64,000 nt of DNA from Bacillus sp. AFS059628. Its GTDB lineage: Bacteria > Bacillota > Bacilli > Bacillales > Bacillaceae_G. Shown one piece after another: positions 50,416-60,551 of this stretch. The notes under the pieces are model-generated. The model saw only the letters and a list, made by a program, of their open reading frames with translations. It did not search any database and was not told where the DNA came from. Numbering within the stretch: position 1 is the stretch's first letter; each line of letters begins with the position of its first letter. The position numbers and the translations under genes were made by a program. The stretch covers positions 345,215-409,214 of the forward strand of contig NZ_NVEC01000003.1 in assembly GCF_002571225.1 (NCBI RefSeq), written 5' to 3'.

Positions 50416-51300
50416 ATGAAAATTGGAGTTGTGGGACCAGGAGCTATCGGTCTATTATATGCATTTTATTTACAAAAAAGTAATCAAGATGTTACGTTGT
50501 TTACAAGGACAGCTAGCCAGGCTGGCGAATTGAATATAACGGGTGTAACTTGTATTAGGGAGGGGAGACGCGAAACGGTATTCCCACCTGTTTTACCCAT
50601 AGAAAGTATGCTAGATCGACAGCTAGACTATATATTTATTGCTGTTAAGCAATATCATATAACTGACATACTACCTTTTGTACGAGGGGAATCCTCATTA
50701 ATCTTTTTGCAAAATGGAATGTCACATCTTCATGCTATGCAGAAAATAGAGAATGAAAATATTGCAGTTGGAATTGTAGAGCATGGTGCGAAAAAAGAAG
50801 AAAGTCATACCGTTTATCATACTGGGATAGGTGTAACAAAGTTTGGAATTGTGCAAGGCCGGTCTAAACATTTTGAAAAAATGTTTAATTGCTTTCCTTT
50901 TCCTCATTTTCCGATTCAAATAGAAGATGATTGGAAGGATGTTATGCACAAAAAATTAGTAGTAAATGTATGTATCAATCCATTAACGGCGTTATTACAA
51001 GTCAAGAACGGAGATTTGATTACGAACCCGTTTTTTTATCAGATGATGGAGCAAGTATTTCACGAAGTCGTTTTTCTTGTTAAAGAAGAAAAAGAAATAG
51101 TATGGGAAATGGTACGTCAAGTATGTGAAAGAACGTCTCATAATACATCATCTATGCTGGCAGATGTAAGAGCGAATAGACAAACGGAAATTGGTGCGAT
51201 TGTTGGATATGTATTAGAAGAAGCTAGGAAACAGCGAAAATCTGTTCCGACACTCCAATTTTTGTTTGATGCAATAAAAGGGTTGGAAGTAAAAGCATAA
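50416..51300 (+). CDS. panE: 2-dehydropantoate 2-reductase (ketopantoate reductase)
   Basis: 294 residues from ATG 50416 (MKIGVVGPGAIGLLYAF). The NADPH Rossmann motif GPGAIG is at the N-terminus, and the conserved helical C-terminal domain contains the KLVVNVCINPLTAL block with catalytic Lys and Asn. It reduces ketopantoate to pantoate for CoA synthesis (ylbQ position). GTG 50410 is the alternative start. The poor SD is unusual and may reflect coupling to the overlapping leader ORF. Confidence 0.9.
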   Translation: MKIGVVGPGAIGLLYAFYLQKSNQDVTLFTRTASQAGELNITGVTCIREGRRETVFPPVLPIESMLDRQLDYIFIAVKQYHITDILPFVRGESSLIFLQNGMSHLHAMQKIENENIAVGIVEHGAKKEESHTVYHTGIGVTKFGIVQGRSKHFEKMFNCFPFPHFPIQIEDDWKDVMHKKLVVNVCINPLTALLQVKNGDLITNPFFYQMMEQVFHEVVFLVKEEKEIVWEMVRQVCERTSHNTSSMLADVRANRQTEIGAIVGYVLEEARKQRKSVPTLQFLFDAIKGLEVKA

Positions 51301-51379
51301 GTGTAATTCTTTGCTTTTACGTGAAACATTGACTACAATGTGGATTGGTGAGAGAACAGGATACGAAAGGAAGAATTAT

Positions 51380-52996
51380 ATGGAGATAAAAGAAATCTCT
51401 GTTCCGCAACAAGGTGTTGTAGCGGACTATATGAACGGTAAAAAAGAGATACAGTCGTGTTTTGATTATATGTTAACAGAAGATGCTTTTAAACAGCGTG
51501 TACAAGATTTGCGTGAGAGGGAGTTTTTCCGCCAAGATTTAGTAGCGCATTTATTAGAATATAATACAAAATTACAAGCGGGAGAAGCTACAATTCAAAA
51601 TGTAAAAGCGCTTGGAGATGAAAATACATATGTTGTAATAGCTGGACAACAAGCTGGGTTATTAACAGGGCCACTTTATACGATTCATAAAATTATTTCA
51701 GTTTTACAGCTTGCGAAGGAAAAGGAAGAAAGTTTAGGTGTTAAAGTTGTTCCTGTTTTCTGGATTGCTGGTGAAGATCATGATATGGATGAAATTAATC
51801 ATACTTTCGTAACGAAGAATAAAAAAATAAAAAAGACTATTTTTCATGATCGTAATCCGAAAAAGGCGAGTGCTTCAGAGTCTGAGCTTTCTTTGGAAGA
51901 CTGTAGAAAGTGGATTGAAGAAATTTTCAAAACATACCCTGAAACGAATTTCACAAAGGATGTAATTCGATTTATTGATGATTCTTTGAGGAAATCGAAT
52001 ACGTATGTAGATTTCTTTGGTCATCTTATTATGAAAATGTTCGTGAATTCTGGTTTAATTCTTGTCGATTCGCATCATCCTGAATTAAGAAAATTAGAAG
52101 TGTCGTTTTTTAAACAAATTGTAGGTAAGTATAAAGACGTACAAGAGGGACTTCATAACCAACAGGAAGTAATTAAAAAATTAGGATATAAACCAATTAT
52201 TGAAACAAAGTCTAATGCAATACATATATTCATGGAAATTGATAATGAGCGAGTGTTGCTTGAAGACGATCAAGGAAGGTTTGTTGGGAAGGATGGAGCG
52301 TATTCCTTTTCATATGAAGAATTGATTGAAGAGATGGAAAGAAGCCCGGAGCGCTTTAGTAATAATGTTGTAACGCGTCCTCTTATGCAAGAGTATGTAT
52401 TTCCTACGTTGGCGTTTATTGGAGGCCCGGGAGAATTAGCTTACTGGAGTGAATTACAACAAGTTTTCCATACTATCGGTTTCCGAATGCCGCCTGTCGT
52501 TCCGCGTATTACAATTACTTATATCGAGAGGGATATAGCGACAGATTTGCATGATTTACAATTGCAAGAGAGTGATCCGTTTTTAAATAACGTAGATAAG
52601 TTGCGTGATGACTGGTTATCTAATCAAATAGAGGAACCGATAGATGACCGATTTGTAGAGGCGAAAAAAGAAATAATTAATATTCATACGTCATTACAAC
52701 AGTTTGTGAAGAAAATAGATCCAGGGTTAAGTGCGTTTGCAGGGAAAAATGAATTCAAAATTAATGAACAAATCGAACTGTTGGAAAGAATGTTGAAAAG
52801 AAATGTTGAGAAAAAACATGAAGTGCAACTAAACAAATTCCGTCGTATACAATTTGCACTCCGTCCATCAGGAGCGCCGCAAGAGCGTGTGTGGAATATA
52901 TGTTACTATTTAAATCAGTACGGTTTAGATTTCATTGATCGTGTAATGGAAAAGCCGTTTTCTTGGAATGGAAAACATCACGTTATAAAACTATAG
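51380..52996 (+). CDS. bshC: Putative cysteine ligase BshC (bacillithiol synthesis)
   Basis: A 538-residue enzyme assigned to the last bacillithiol step, cysteine addition to glucosaminyl-malate. Seen: a Rossmann-like core with AGQQAGLLTGPLYTIHKI, IAGEDHDMDE and a C-terminal coiled coil (about 420-500). ATG 51380 (MEIKEISVPQQ), 7-8 bases after GAAAGGAAG, gives the family length of 538; the longer in-frame start at 51311 lacks an SD. Next to dcw as in B. subtilis yllA. Confidence 0.93.
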   Translation: MEIKEISVPQQGVVADYMNGKKEIQSCFDYMLTEDAFKQRVQDLREREFFRQDLVAHLLEYNTKLQAGEATIQNVKALGDENTYVVIAGQQAGLLTGPLYTIHKIISVLQLAKEKEESLGVKVVPVFWIAGEDHDMDEINHTFVTKNKKIKKTIFHDRNPKKASASESELSLEDCRKWIEEIFKTYPETNFTKDVIRFIDDSLRKSNTYVDFFGHLIMKMFVNSGLILVDSHHPELRKLEVSFFKQIVGKYKDVQEGLHNQQEVIKKLGYKPIIETKSNAIHIFMEIDNERVLLEDDQGRFVGKDGAYSFSYEELIEEMERSPERFSNNVVTRPLMQEYVFPTLAFIGGPGELAYWSELQQVFHTIGFRMPPVVPRITITYIERDIATDLHDLQLQESDPFLNNVDKLRDDWLSNQIEEPIDDRFVEAKKEIINIHTSLQQFVKKIDPGLSAFAGKNEFKINEQIELLERMLKRNVEKKHEVQLNKFRRIQFALRPSGAPQERVWNICYYLNQYGLDFIDRVMEKPFSWNGKHHVIKL

Positions 52997-53364
52997 AATC
53001 TTGCTCTTAGGAGCAGGATTTTATTTTTATCTCGTTGAATTTACTGTGAAGTGAAATTTTTCTGAATTATTAATTTAAAAACAGTGGATATTGCAATTAT
53101 GCAGGATACTTAAATATATGACAAAATAGCACAAAATGTAAACGTATTATTATCTTTTTCGACAGTTTTTTATTTAAATTCCCGCAAAAGATGATAAAAT
53201 TTAGTATATAATAAAAGAAAATAGCGATTTGTATAGTATGCTGCCGTTGTAGGCAAGTTAAATGAGTCGTTCTTTCACAGTATTTCGTTTTCTAATCGTG
53301 AAACATGCGTTTAGAAGGAGAGATACATTCAACATAATTAATTGGAAAAAGAGTAGGTGCAACA
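52997..53364 (+). promoter_or_regulatory. dcw leader region, without mraZ
   Basis: 368 bases between bshC and rsmH. A weak hairpin after bshC (52997-53026, ttgctc/gagcagg) may be its terminator. TATAAT at about 53207-53212 is a candidate -10 for the cluster. No ORF resembling mraZ and no tandem TGGGN repeats (the MraZ operator) are present on either strand. rsmH has only a weak SD (gtaggtg). Confidence 0.5.
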
Positions 53365-54297
53365 ATGTTTAAACACGTAACAGTGCTTTTGAAGGAAACA
53401 GTAGACGGCTTAGATATAAAGCCAGATGGTACATATGTAGATTGTACACTGGGGGGAGGAGGACATAGTTCTTATTTATTATCCCAATTAACTGAAGGCG
53501 GAAGATTAATCGCGTTTGATCAAGATGAGATAGCAATTCAAAATGCGAAAGAAAAATTCTCTTCATACGGTGAGCAATTCATAACAGTAAAGAGTAATTT
53601 CCGATATTTATCTGAAAAACTACAGGAATTAGGTATAACAGAAGTAGACGGTATTCTATTTGATTTAGGTGTTTCATCTCCGCAATTAGATACACCAGAG
53701 CGTGGCTTTAGTTATCATCATGATGCACCGTTAGATATGCGAATGGATCAAGATGCCTCATTAACAGCATATGATGTTGTAAATAGCTGGTCATATGAAC
53801 AACTTGTAAGAATTTTCTTCCAGTATGGTGAAGAGAAGTTTTCAAAACAAATAGCAAGGAAAATTGAAGCATATCGTGAGAATAAAGCAATTGAAACGAC
53901 AGGAGAGTTAGTAGAACTAATTAAAGAGGGTATTCCAGCTCCTGCTCGTAGAACGGGTGGACATCCTGCGAAGCGAGTGTTCCAAGCAATCCGTATTGCG
54001 GTAAATGATGAATTGAAAGTATTTGAAGAAGCGTTGGAATCTGCAATTGAGATGGTCAAGCCAGGCGGAAGAGTTAGTGTTATAACGTTCCATTCTTTAG
54101 AAGACCGTATTTGTAAAACGACGTTTAAGCGAAATAGTACAACGCCACAATTGCCGCCAGGGTTACCAATTATTCCTGATGAATTTAAGCCGAAATTAAA
54201 GCTTATTACGAGAAAACCGATTTTACCTTCTGATATAGAGTTAGAAGAAAATAATCGAGCGCGTTCTGCGAAATTGAGAATCGCTGAAAAACGATAA
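53365..54297 (+). CDS. rsmH: 16S rRNA (cytosine-1402-N4)-methyltransferase RsmH (MraW)
   Basis: 310 residues. The SAM motif [10 protein letters not shown] lies at about residues 26-35 and the family block [19 protein letters not shown] near 98-116. The C-terminus carries [17 protein letters not shown]. It modifies C1402 in the P-site of the 30S subunit. Here it is the first gene of the division cluster because mraZ is missing. Confidence 0.95.
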   Translation: MFKHVTVLLKETVDGLDIKPDGTYVDCTLGGGGHSSYLLSQLTEGGRLIAFDQDEIAIQNAKEKFSSYGEQFITVKSNFRYLSEKLQELGITEVDGILFDLGVSSPQLDTPERGFSYHHDAPLDMRMDQDASLTAYDVVNSWSYEQLVRIFFQYGEEKFSKQIARKIEAYRENKAIETTGELVELIKEGIPAPARRTGGHPAKRVFQAIRIAVNDELKVFEEALESAIEMVKPGGRVSVITFHSLEDRICKTTFKRNSTTPQLPPGLPIIPDEFKPKLKLITRKPILPSDIELEENNRARSAKLRIAEKR

Positions 54298-54312
54298 AAA
54301 GGGGAGAGAGGT

Positions 54313-54675
54313 ATGAGTAACTTAGCTGTAAAGTACAAACAACAAGCGCAAGAAGAGGTTCAGATTCAAACGCCCCCACAGCAGATGGTTCAGCCAAAAG
54401 CTAAAGCGAAGATTACAAGAATCGAAAAACTGTTGTATGTAGCGTTTATTGGCTTTTTATTGTATGCCTGTGTAGCGTTTATTGGAAATAAAGCAGGCCT
54501 TTATCAAGTTAATGTAGAAGCTGCGACGATAGAACAAAAAATTGTACAGCAGCAAAAAGAAAATCAAGAATTACAGGCTGAAGTAGAGAAGTTAAGTCGT
54601 TATGAACGCATCTCTGAAGTTGCAAAAAAACACGGGCTAGAAATTAATGCGAATAATGTGAAAGGCCTCAAATAA
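54313..54675 (+). CDS. ftsL: Cell division protein FtsL
   Basis: A 120-residue bitopic membrane protein: a Gln-rich cytoplasmic tail (1-35), one membrane helix (about 40-58) and an extracytoplasmic coiled coil (about 68-105, IEQKIVQQQKENQELQAEVE). It pairs with DivIC to recruit and activate FtsW and PBP2B at the septum. The SD GGGGAGAGGT precedes the ATG, 15 bases after rsmH. Confidence 0.93.
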   Translation: MSNLAVKYKQQAQEEVQIQTPPQQMVQPKAKAKITRIEKLLYVAFIGFLLYACVAFIGNKAGLYQVNVEAATIEQKIVQQQKENQELQAEVEKLSRYERISEVAKKHGLEINANNVKGLK

Positions 54676-54696
54676 GGCAATAGGTGTGAAGGGAAA

Positions 54697-56847
54697 ATGA
54701 AAAGAACTATGACTAAATTTCATACCAATAAGGGAGCAGGGTATTTTATGATTTTCTTCCTCCTGCTCTTTTTGCTGTTATTAGCCCGATTTTTTTACAT
54801 ACAAGCAACAGGAACAGTGCATAATCAAGATTTGGATAAACTCGCTCAGCAAAAGCATAGTAAAACCGGAGTTCTTGAAGCAAACCGCGGGACGATTTAT
54901 GATCAAAACGGCCATGTATTAGCGCAAGATGCAAACTCTTATAAGCTTGTAGCGGAATTAAAAGGTGCGAATCAGGTTGAGAATAAAGAGGATACTGCAA
55001 AGAAAATTGCGGGAGTGCTCGGAAAAGATGAAGAGAAGATTTTAGCTACATTAAATAAAAAAGATAAAAGTCAAGTCGAATTTGGAACGCTAGGTAAAGA
55101 TTTGACGAAGGAACAGAAGGAACAAATCGAAGCATTGAAATTGCCAGGCATATCTTTTATTACTGAAAATGCAAGAGTGTATCCGAACGGCGATTTTGCG
55201 TCTTATGTTATAGGGCATGCTAAACCGAATGAAGCAGGAACTTCGGTAGGACAATTTGGTTTAGAAAAAAGTTTAGATAAGTACTTGAGTGCTTCTAACG
55301 GAAAAGTAGCTTATACAGGCGATCGTAAAGGTGTGTCTCTTGACGGTGGAAAAGTGAACGTAGAGGCACCTAAAAACGGAGATAACACGTATTTAACGAT
55401 AGATCAACGTATTCAAAGTTATTTAGAAGATGCGATGAAATCTGCAAGTAAACATTACGACCCAGAAAGTTTAATAGGGATTGTTGCAGATCCAAAAACA
55501 GGGAAAATATTAGCGATGTCTAGTAAACCTAGTTATGATCCGAATGATCGTCAAATTCAATATTTCTTCAATGACGCAATTGCAAATGCATTTGAACCTG
55601 GATCAACAATGAAAATTTTCACGCTAGCAGCAGCTATTAATGAAGGTGTGTATAAGGGACAAGATTATTATCAGTCTGGTACATATCAAGTCGGGAACCG
55701 CAAAATAAAAGATCATAATGGCGGTGCTGGATGGGGATCTATCACATTTGATGAAGGGGTAGAGCGCTCTTCCAACGTAGCGTTTGCTATTTTAGGTGAT
55801 CAAAAACTTGGTCCAGACCGTTTCCGAAAATATATCCATGCTTTCGGATTAGATGAAAAAACGAATATTGATTTACCTGATGAAGGTTCAAATACCATTG
55901 TATTCGATCAGCAAATACAGCAAGTAACAACAGCTTTTGGACAAGGTTCTACTGTAACGCCAATTCAGCTTGTGCAAGCTGCAACGGCTATTGCGAACGA
56001 TGGGAAAATGATGAAACCTTATACAATTGATAAAATTGTAGATCCGATAACAGGGGAAGTAAAATTAGAACATAAGCCAGAAGAAGTGGGCAAACCTGTT
56101 ACAAAAGAGACAGCAGCGCAAGTAAGACAGTTATTAGAACGCGTTGTTACATCGCCGAAAGGAACAGGAACTGCTTATAAAGTCGATGGATATTCAGTTG
56201 GTGGTAAAACAGGAACAGCGCAAATTCCGGATGGAAAAGGTGGCTATATGACAGGAAGAGAGAATTACATATTCTCGTTCTTAGGTATGGCACCTATGGA
56301 TGACCCACAACTTGTTGTATATGTAGCAGTTAAAAAACCGAAGTTGAAAGATGATGAGAGTGGCGCACAACCTTTAGCTGATATTTTTAAATATGTAACG
56401 AAGAATAGTTTAGAGTATTTAAAGATTAAACCTAATGAAGTGAAAGATCCGAAGAAATATGTGAAAGAGCAGCAAACTGCTGTTCCAGATGTAACCGGAA
56501 AAACGATGGAAGAAGCGAAAAAAGCTATTGATAAAGCAAAACTTCGTCCAATCGTATTAGGTGAAGGGAAAGTGCAGCAACAAGTACCGAAAGCGACTGA
56601 ACAAACATTGAAGGGTGATCGAGTGTTCTTAGTGGGAGATCAACCTACAATGCCGAATATACAAGGCTGGGCACTTCGTGATGTTATGAATTTAGCAAAA
56701 ACATTAAAGCTTAATCTAAAACCTACTGGTACAGGATACGTAACCGAACAAAGTGTACCAGAAGGAACATTGTTGCAACCTGGTACAGAGTTAGGTGTAA
56801 CACTTGTACCGCCACTTGAACCACAACAAGAAGCAGAAAAGCCGTAA
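54697..56847 (+). CDS. pbpB: Penicillin-binding protein 2B (septal transpeptidase)
   Basis: A 716-residue class B PBP: a short cytoplasmic tail, one membrane helix (about 17-36), a dimerisation domain (about 60-220), and a transpeptidase domain with S303-x-x-K306 (EPGSTMKIF), SSN near 355 and KTGTA near 503. Two PASTA repeats end it (about 590-705). The septum-specific partner of FtsW; essential in relatives. The start has AAGGGAAA. Confidence 0.94.
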   Translation: MKRTMTKFHTNKGAGYFMIFFLLLFLLLLARFFYIQATGTVHNQDLDKLAQQKHSKTGVLEANRGTIYDQNGHVLAQDANSYKLVAELKGANQVENKEDTAKKIAGVLGKDEEKILATLNKKDKSQVEFGTLGKDLTKEQKEQIEALKLPGISFITENARVYPNGDFASYVIGHAKPNEAGTSVGQFGLEKSLDKYLSASNGKVAYTGDRKGVSLDGGKVNVEAPKNGDNTYLTIDQRIQSYLEDAMKSASKHYDPESLIGIVADPKTGKILAMSSKPSYDPNDRQIQYFFNDAIANAFEPGSTMKIFTLAAAINEGVYKGQDYYQSGTYQVGNRKIKDHNGGAGWGSITFDEGVERSSNVAFAILGDQKLGPDRFRKYIHAFGLDEKTNIDLPDEGSNTIVFDQQIQQVTTAFGQGSTVTPIQLVQAATAIANDGKMMKPYTIDKIVDPITGEVKLEHKPEEVGKPVTKETAAQVRQLLERVVTSPKGTGTAYKVDGYSVGGKTGTAQIPDGKGGYMTGRENYIFSFLGMAPMDDPQLVVYVAVKKPKLKDDESGAQPLADIFKYVTKNSLEYLKIKPNEVKDPKKYVKEQQTAVPDVTGKTMEEAKKAIDKAKLRPIVLGEGKVQQQVPKATEQTLKGDRVFLVGDQPTMPNIQGWALRDVMNLAKTLKLNLKPTGTGYVTEQSVPEGTLLQPGTELGVTLVPPLEPQQEAEKP

Positions 56848-56891
56848 TGGTAAAAGAGAAGAAGTTCTAATTAAATAAGTACAAGCATATA

Positions 56892-56931
56892 TTGGAACAA
56901 GCTAGGCGTAAGGGAGGCTTGTTCCAAAATG
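56892..56931 (+). promoter_or_regulatory. SD-bearing hairpin at the spoVD start
   Basis: ttggaacaagc (56892-56902) pairs perfectly with gcttgttccaa (56917-56927). The 14-base loop carries most of the SD AAGGGAGG (the final G enters the stem). The spoVD ATG begins one base after the stem. A possible control of translation initiation, or a DNA operator. Confidence 0.55.
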
Positions 56932-58845
56932 CGTGTATCAAATGTAACAGTTAGAAAACGACTTATTTTTATACTTATATCAGGTATACTTATTTTCACT
57001 ATCATCGATATTCGTCTTGGATATGTGCAATTTTTTCTTGGGAATATGTTAACGGATCGTGCGAAAGATTCATGGAGTCGTAATATTACTTTTGAACCTG
57101 AGCGTGGGAAGATTTTAGACCGAAATGGTGTGGAACTTGCTACGAATAAAAGTGCTCCAACTGTCTTTGTTGTACCGAGGCAAATTGAAAAACCAGCAGA
57201 GACTGCAGAGAAGTTAGCTGCAGTATTAGGTGTGGAAAAAGATGAGATTTATAAGAGAATTACAAAAAAAGAATCGATTGTAAGGTTAGATAAAGGCGGA
57301 AGGAAAATATCACATGATAAAGCGAAAGAGGTACGAGGATTAAGTTTGAAAGGTGTTTATATCGCAGAGGACTCTATCCGGTACTATCCATTTGGCAACT
57401 TTTTATCACACGTATTAGGGTTTGCTGGTAGTGATAACCAAGGTCTTATGGGACTAGAAAAATATTATGATAAAGAGCTAAATGGTGATGAAGGTCATGT
57501 GCGTTTTTTTGCAGATGCAAAAGGACAAAGGATGCCTAATGTTGGCGATGATTTCAAAAAACCAGAAGCTGGTTTGAATTTAGGGTTAACAATTGATGCA
57601 CGTATTAATAGAATTATGGAAAGAGAAATGAATATCGCAGAGTCGACATATAATCCAGATGGTATGATTGCGATTGCGATGAATCCGAAAAATGGTGAAA
57701 TTTTAGGTATGTCGAGTCGGCCGAGTTTTGATCCGGCAGATTTTCAAAGTGTTTCTCCAGAAGTATACAATAGAAATTTACCAGTATGGAGTACGTATGA
57801 ACCTGGTTCAACATTTAAAATCATTACGTTAGCTGCAGCTTTGAATGAAAATTTAGTAGACTTAGAGAAAGATACGTTTTATGATGATGGAGCAGCTGAA
57901 GTTGGTGGAGCAAGATTGAAATGTTGGAAAGCAGGAGGCCATGGTAGCCAAACGTTTTTAGAAGTAGTTCAAAACTCTTGTAACCCAGGATTTATCGAGC
58001 TGGGTGATCGTCTTGGTAAAGACCGATTGTTTAAATACATTCGTAATTTCGGCTTTGGACAGAAGACAGGAATCGATCTGCAAGGTGAAGGTAGTGGGAT
58101 TTTATTTAATTTAGATAAAGTCGGTCCAGTCGAGCAAGCAACAACTTCATTCGGTCAAGGTGTTTCTGTTACGCCAATCCAACAAGTAGCGGCAGTAGCA
58201 GCGGCTGTAAATGGTGGAACTTTGTATCAACCGTATATAGCTAAAGAATTTATTGATCCGAAAAAAAATCAAGTTGTAAGTAAAAAAACACCTGTAGCAA
58301 AAAGGAAAGTTATTTCCAAGGAAACTTCAGAAAAAGTTCGGTATGCATTAGAGAATGTTGTAGCAAAAGGATCTGGTAAAGGTGCTTTCATTGATGGGTA
58401 TCGTGTAGGTGGAAAAACAGGTACGGCTCAAAAAGTGAAAGATGGTAAATATTTAGAGAATAATTATATTGTATCTTTTATCGGTTTTGCTCCAGCAGAT
58501 GATCCGGAAATTGTTGTTTATGTTGCTGTTGATAATCCGAAAGGTGTAACGCAATTTGGTGGAGTAGTGGCAGCTCCAATTGTTGGAAATATTCTTCGGG
58601 ATGCACTTCCTGTTATGGGAGTGAAACCGAGAACAAAACAAGTTGAAAGAGAATATAAATGGGGCGATATACCAACTGTGGAAGTTCCAAATTTAATTGG
58701 TATGAAAAAGAAAGACTTACAGACGCAACTCGTCGATTTGAAGCTTGATATAAGCGGAGACGGAGAGAAAGTTATTAAACAGTCCCCAGAAGCAGGAGCT
58801 AAAGTGAAAGAAGGCTCAAAAATTAGAATTTACTTCGGGAATTAA
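56929..58845 (+). CDS. spoVD: SpoVD: sporulation-specific class B penicillin-binding protein
   Basis: 638 residues: membrane helix (about 10-30), dimerisation domain, transpeptidase with S294-x-x-K297 (EPGSTFKII), SCN near 352 and K496-T-G-T, then one C-terminal PASTA domain (about 582-638). It makes spore cortex peptidoglycan with SpoVE. The two cysteines in LKCWKAGGHG and QNSCNPG probably correspond to the pair reduced by StoA in B. subtilis SpoVD. CATATATT upstream (about 56887) is a weak sigma-E-like -10. Confidence 0.94.
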   Translation: MRVSNVTVRKRLIFILISGILIFTIIDIRLGYVQFFLGNMLTDRAKDSWSRNITFEPERGKILDRNGVELATNKSAPTVFVVPRQIEKPAETAEKLAAVLGVEKDEIYKRITKKESIVRLDKGGRKISHDKAKEVRGLSLKGVYIAEDSIRYYPFGNFLSHVLGFAGSDNQGLMGLEKYYDKELNGDEGHVRFFADAKGQRMPNVGDDFKKPEAGLNLGLTIDARINRIMEREMNIAESTYNPDGMIAIAMNPKNGEILGMSSRPSFDPADFQSVSPEVYNRNLPVWSTYEPGSTFKIITLAAALNENLVDLEKDTFYDDGAAEVGGARLKCWKAGGHGSQTFLEVVQNSCNPGFIELGDRLGKDRLFKYIRNFGFGQKTGIDLQGEGSGILFNLDKVGPVEQATTSFGQGVSVTPIQQVAAVAAAVNGGTLYQPYIAKEFIDPKKNQVVSKKTPVAKRKVISKETSEKVRYALENVVAKGSGKGAFIDGYRVGGKTGTAQKVKDGKYLENNYIVSFIGFAPADDPEIVVYVAVDNPKGVTQFGGVVAAPIVGNILRDALPVMGVKPRTKQVEREYKWGDIPTVEVPNLIGMKKKDLQTQLVDLKLDISGDGEKVIKQSPEAGAKVKEGSKIRIYFGN

Positions 58846-58969
58846 AGGTAACCTAGTACGTTTTATGGTACAATTGGTGGAAGTGAGTTCTCTAAAGAAG
58901 AGTTACTTAATTTGAGGCCGTAAGAGTCTCATTTATAAATAGGTCTATTTATTAGACGATAGTAGCGCG

Positions 58970-58998
58970 TACCTCCTATTTTACTTAATTAGGAGGTA
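58970..58998. promoter_or_regulatory. Dyad upstream of murE
   Basis: tacctccta (58970-58978) pairs with taggaggta (58990-58998), flanked by partly complementary cgc/gcg. No T-run follows. The arm contains an SD-like AGGAGG. Role unknown: leader hairpin or operator in the 208-base spoVD-murE gap. Confidence 0.4.
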
Positions 58999-59053
58999 GC
59001 GTGTTGCTTATTAAAAAAGAGATAAATACACAATGTAGAGAGGGTTTAGTGAA

Positions 59054-60529
59054 ATGAAGTTGCATACACTTGTATCATGTTTGCATGATTTTCCAGTTGT
59101 TCCAAAAGAAAATCCAGAAATCACATCTATAGAAGCTGATTCACGTAAAGTGAAAGAGGGAAGCTTATTTGTATGTATGAAAGGATATACGGTTGATAGC
59201 CATGATTTTGCTAAGCAAGCAGCGGCACAAGGAGCGGCTGCTATTGTTGCGGAAAGACCAATTGATGTTGACGTTCCAGTTGTACTTGTGAAAAACACTT
59301 TTCGTTCGTTAGCGGTTTTAGCTGATTATTTTTATGGTCAACCAACACACAAGTTACATTTAATCGGGATTACAGGTACAAATGGAAAGACAACAACATC
59401 GCATATTATGGATGAAATTATGCGCGCACATGGTCATAAAACAGGGCTAATTGGAACGATTAATATGAAAATCGGTGATGAAACATTTGAGGTGAAAAAT
59501 ACAACGCCAGATGCACTAACACTTCAACAGACGTTTTCAAAAATGGTTGAACACGGTGTGGATAGCACAGTAATGGAAGTTTCGTCACATGCTTTAGATC
59601 TTGGTCGTGTACACGGATGTGATTACGATGTAGCAGTGTTTACAAATTTAACACAAGATCATTTAGACTATCATAAAACGATGGAAGAATATAAACATGC
59701 AAAAGGGTTGCTATTTGCACAACTGGGCAATAGTTATAATCATAATCGTGAAAAATATGCGGTACTGAATAACGACGATGCTGTAACAGAGGAATATATG
59801 AGAAGTACTGCAGCAACTGTTGTAACGTATGGAATTGATACAACAAGTGATATTATGGCCAAAGATATCGTTATGACGAGTGGTGGAACTACATTTACGC
59901 TTGTAACACCGTATGAAAGTGTAAATGTTACGATGAAATTGATTGGGAAATTTAATGTATATAACGTACTAGCGGCAACAGCGGCAGGACTTGTTTCTGG
60001 TGTAAGTTTAGAAACAATTCTTGATGTAATAAAGAAACTAGCTGGAGTTCCAGGACGTTTTGAAGTGGTTGATGGTGGACAGAATTATACAGTTATTGTT
60101 GATTATGCTCATACACCAGATAGTTTAGAGAATGTATTGAAAACAGCAAAGCAATTTGCAAAAGGCGACGTATATTGTATCGTCGGTTGTGGCGGCGATA
60201 GAGATCGAACGAAGAGACCAATCATGGCAAGTGTTGCAACAAAATATGCAACTTATGCAATTTACACTTCAGATAATCCAAGAAGTGAAGAGCCAGGGGC
60301 AATTTTAGATGATATGGTACAGGGTGCAAATGGAAATAATTATGAAGTAATTATTGATAGAAAAGAAGCGATATACCATGCAATTGCTAACGCGAAAGCT
60401 GAAGATATCATCATTATTGCTGGTAAGGGTCATGAAACATATCAAATTATTGGTAAAGATGTTCATCATTTTGACGATCGTGAAGTCGCTAAAGAAGCAA
60501 TTACAGAGCGTTTAAACAACGAAGAGTAA
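59054..60529 (+). CDS. murE: UDP-MurNAc-tripeptide synthetase MurE (meso-DAP adding)
   Basis: A 491-residue Mur ligase. The P-loop GTNGKTT lies near 110-116. The carbamylated-lysine region is present. DNPR (407-410) is the signature for meso-diaminopimelate, as expected for Bacillus peptidoglycan. C-terminal GKGHETYQ. Cytoplasmic. The SD (agagagggt) is rather distant from the ATG. Confidence 0.95.
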   Translation: MKLHTLVSCLHDFPVVPKENPEITSIEADSRKVKEGSLFVCMKGYTVDSHDFAKQAAAQGAAAIVAERPIDVDVPVVLVKNTFRSLAVLADYFYGQPTHKLHLIGITGTNGKTTTSHIMDEIMRAHGHKTGLIGTINMKIGDETFEVKNTTPDALTLQQTFSKMVEHGVDSTVMEVSSHALDLGRVHGCDYDVAVFTNLTQDHLDYHKTMEEYKHAKGLLFAQLGNSYNHNREKYAVLNNDDAVTEEYMRSTAATVVTYGIDTTSDIMAKDIVMTSGGTTFTLVTPYESVNVTMKLIGKFNVYNVLAATAAGLVSGVSLETILDVIKKLAGVPGRFEVVDGGQNYTVIVDYAHTPDSLENVLKTAKQFAKGDVYCIVGCGGDRDRTKRPIMASVATKYATYAIYTSDNPRSEEPGAILDDMVQGANGNNYEVIIDRKEAIYHAIANAKAEDIIIIAGKGHETYQIIGKDVHHFDDREVAKEAITERLNNEE

Positions 60530-60551
60530 CAACGTGAGAGGAGGACTACAT

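Noticed and set aside
53748-54338. 196-codon ORF opposite rsmH
   Set aside because: Antisense to a highly conserved gene, no SD, no recognisable protein features.
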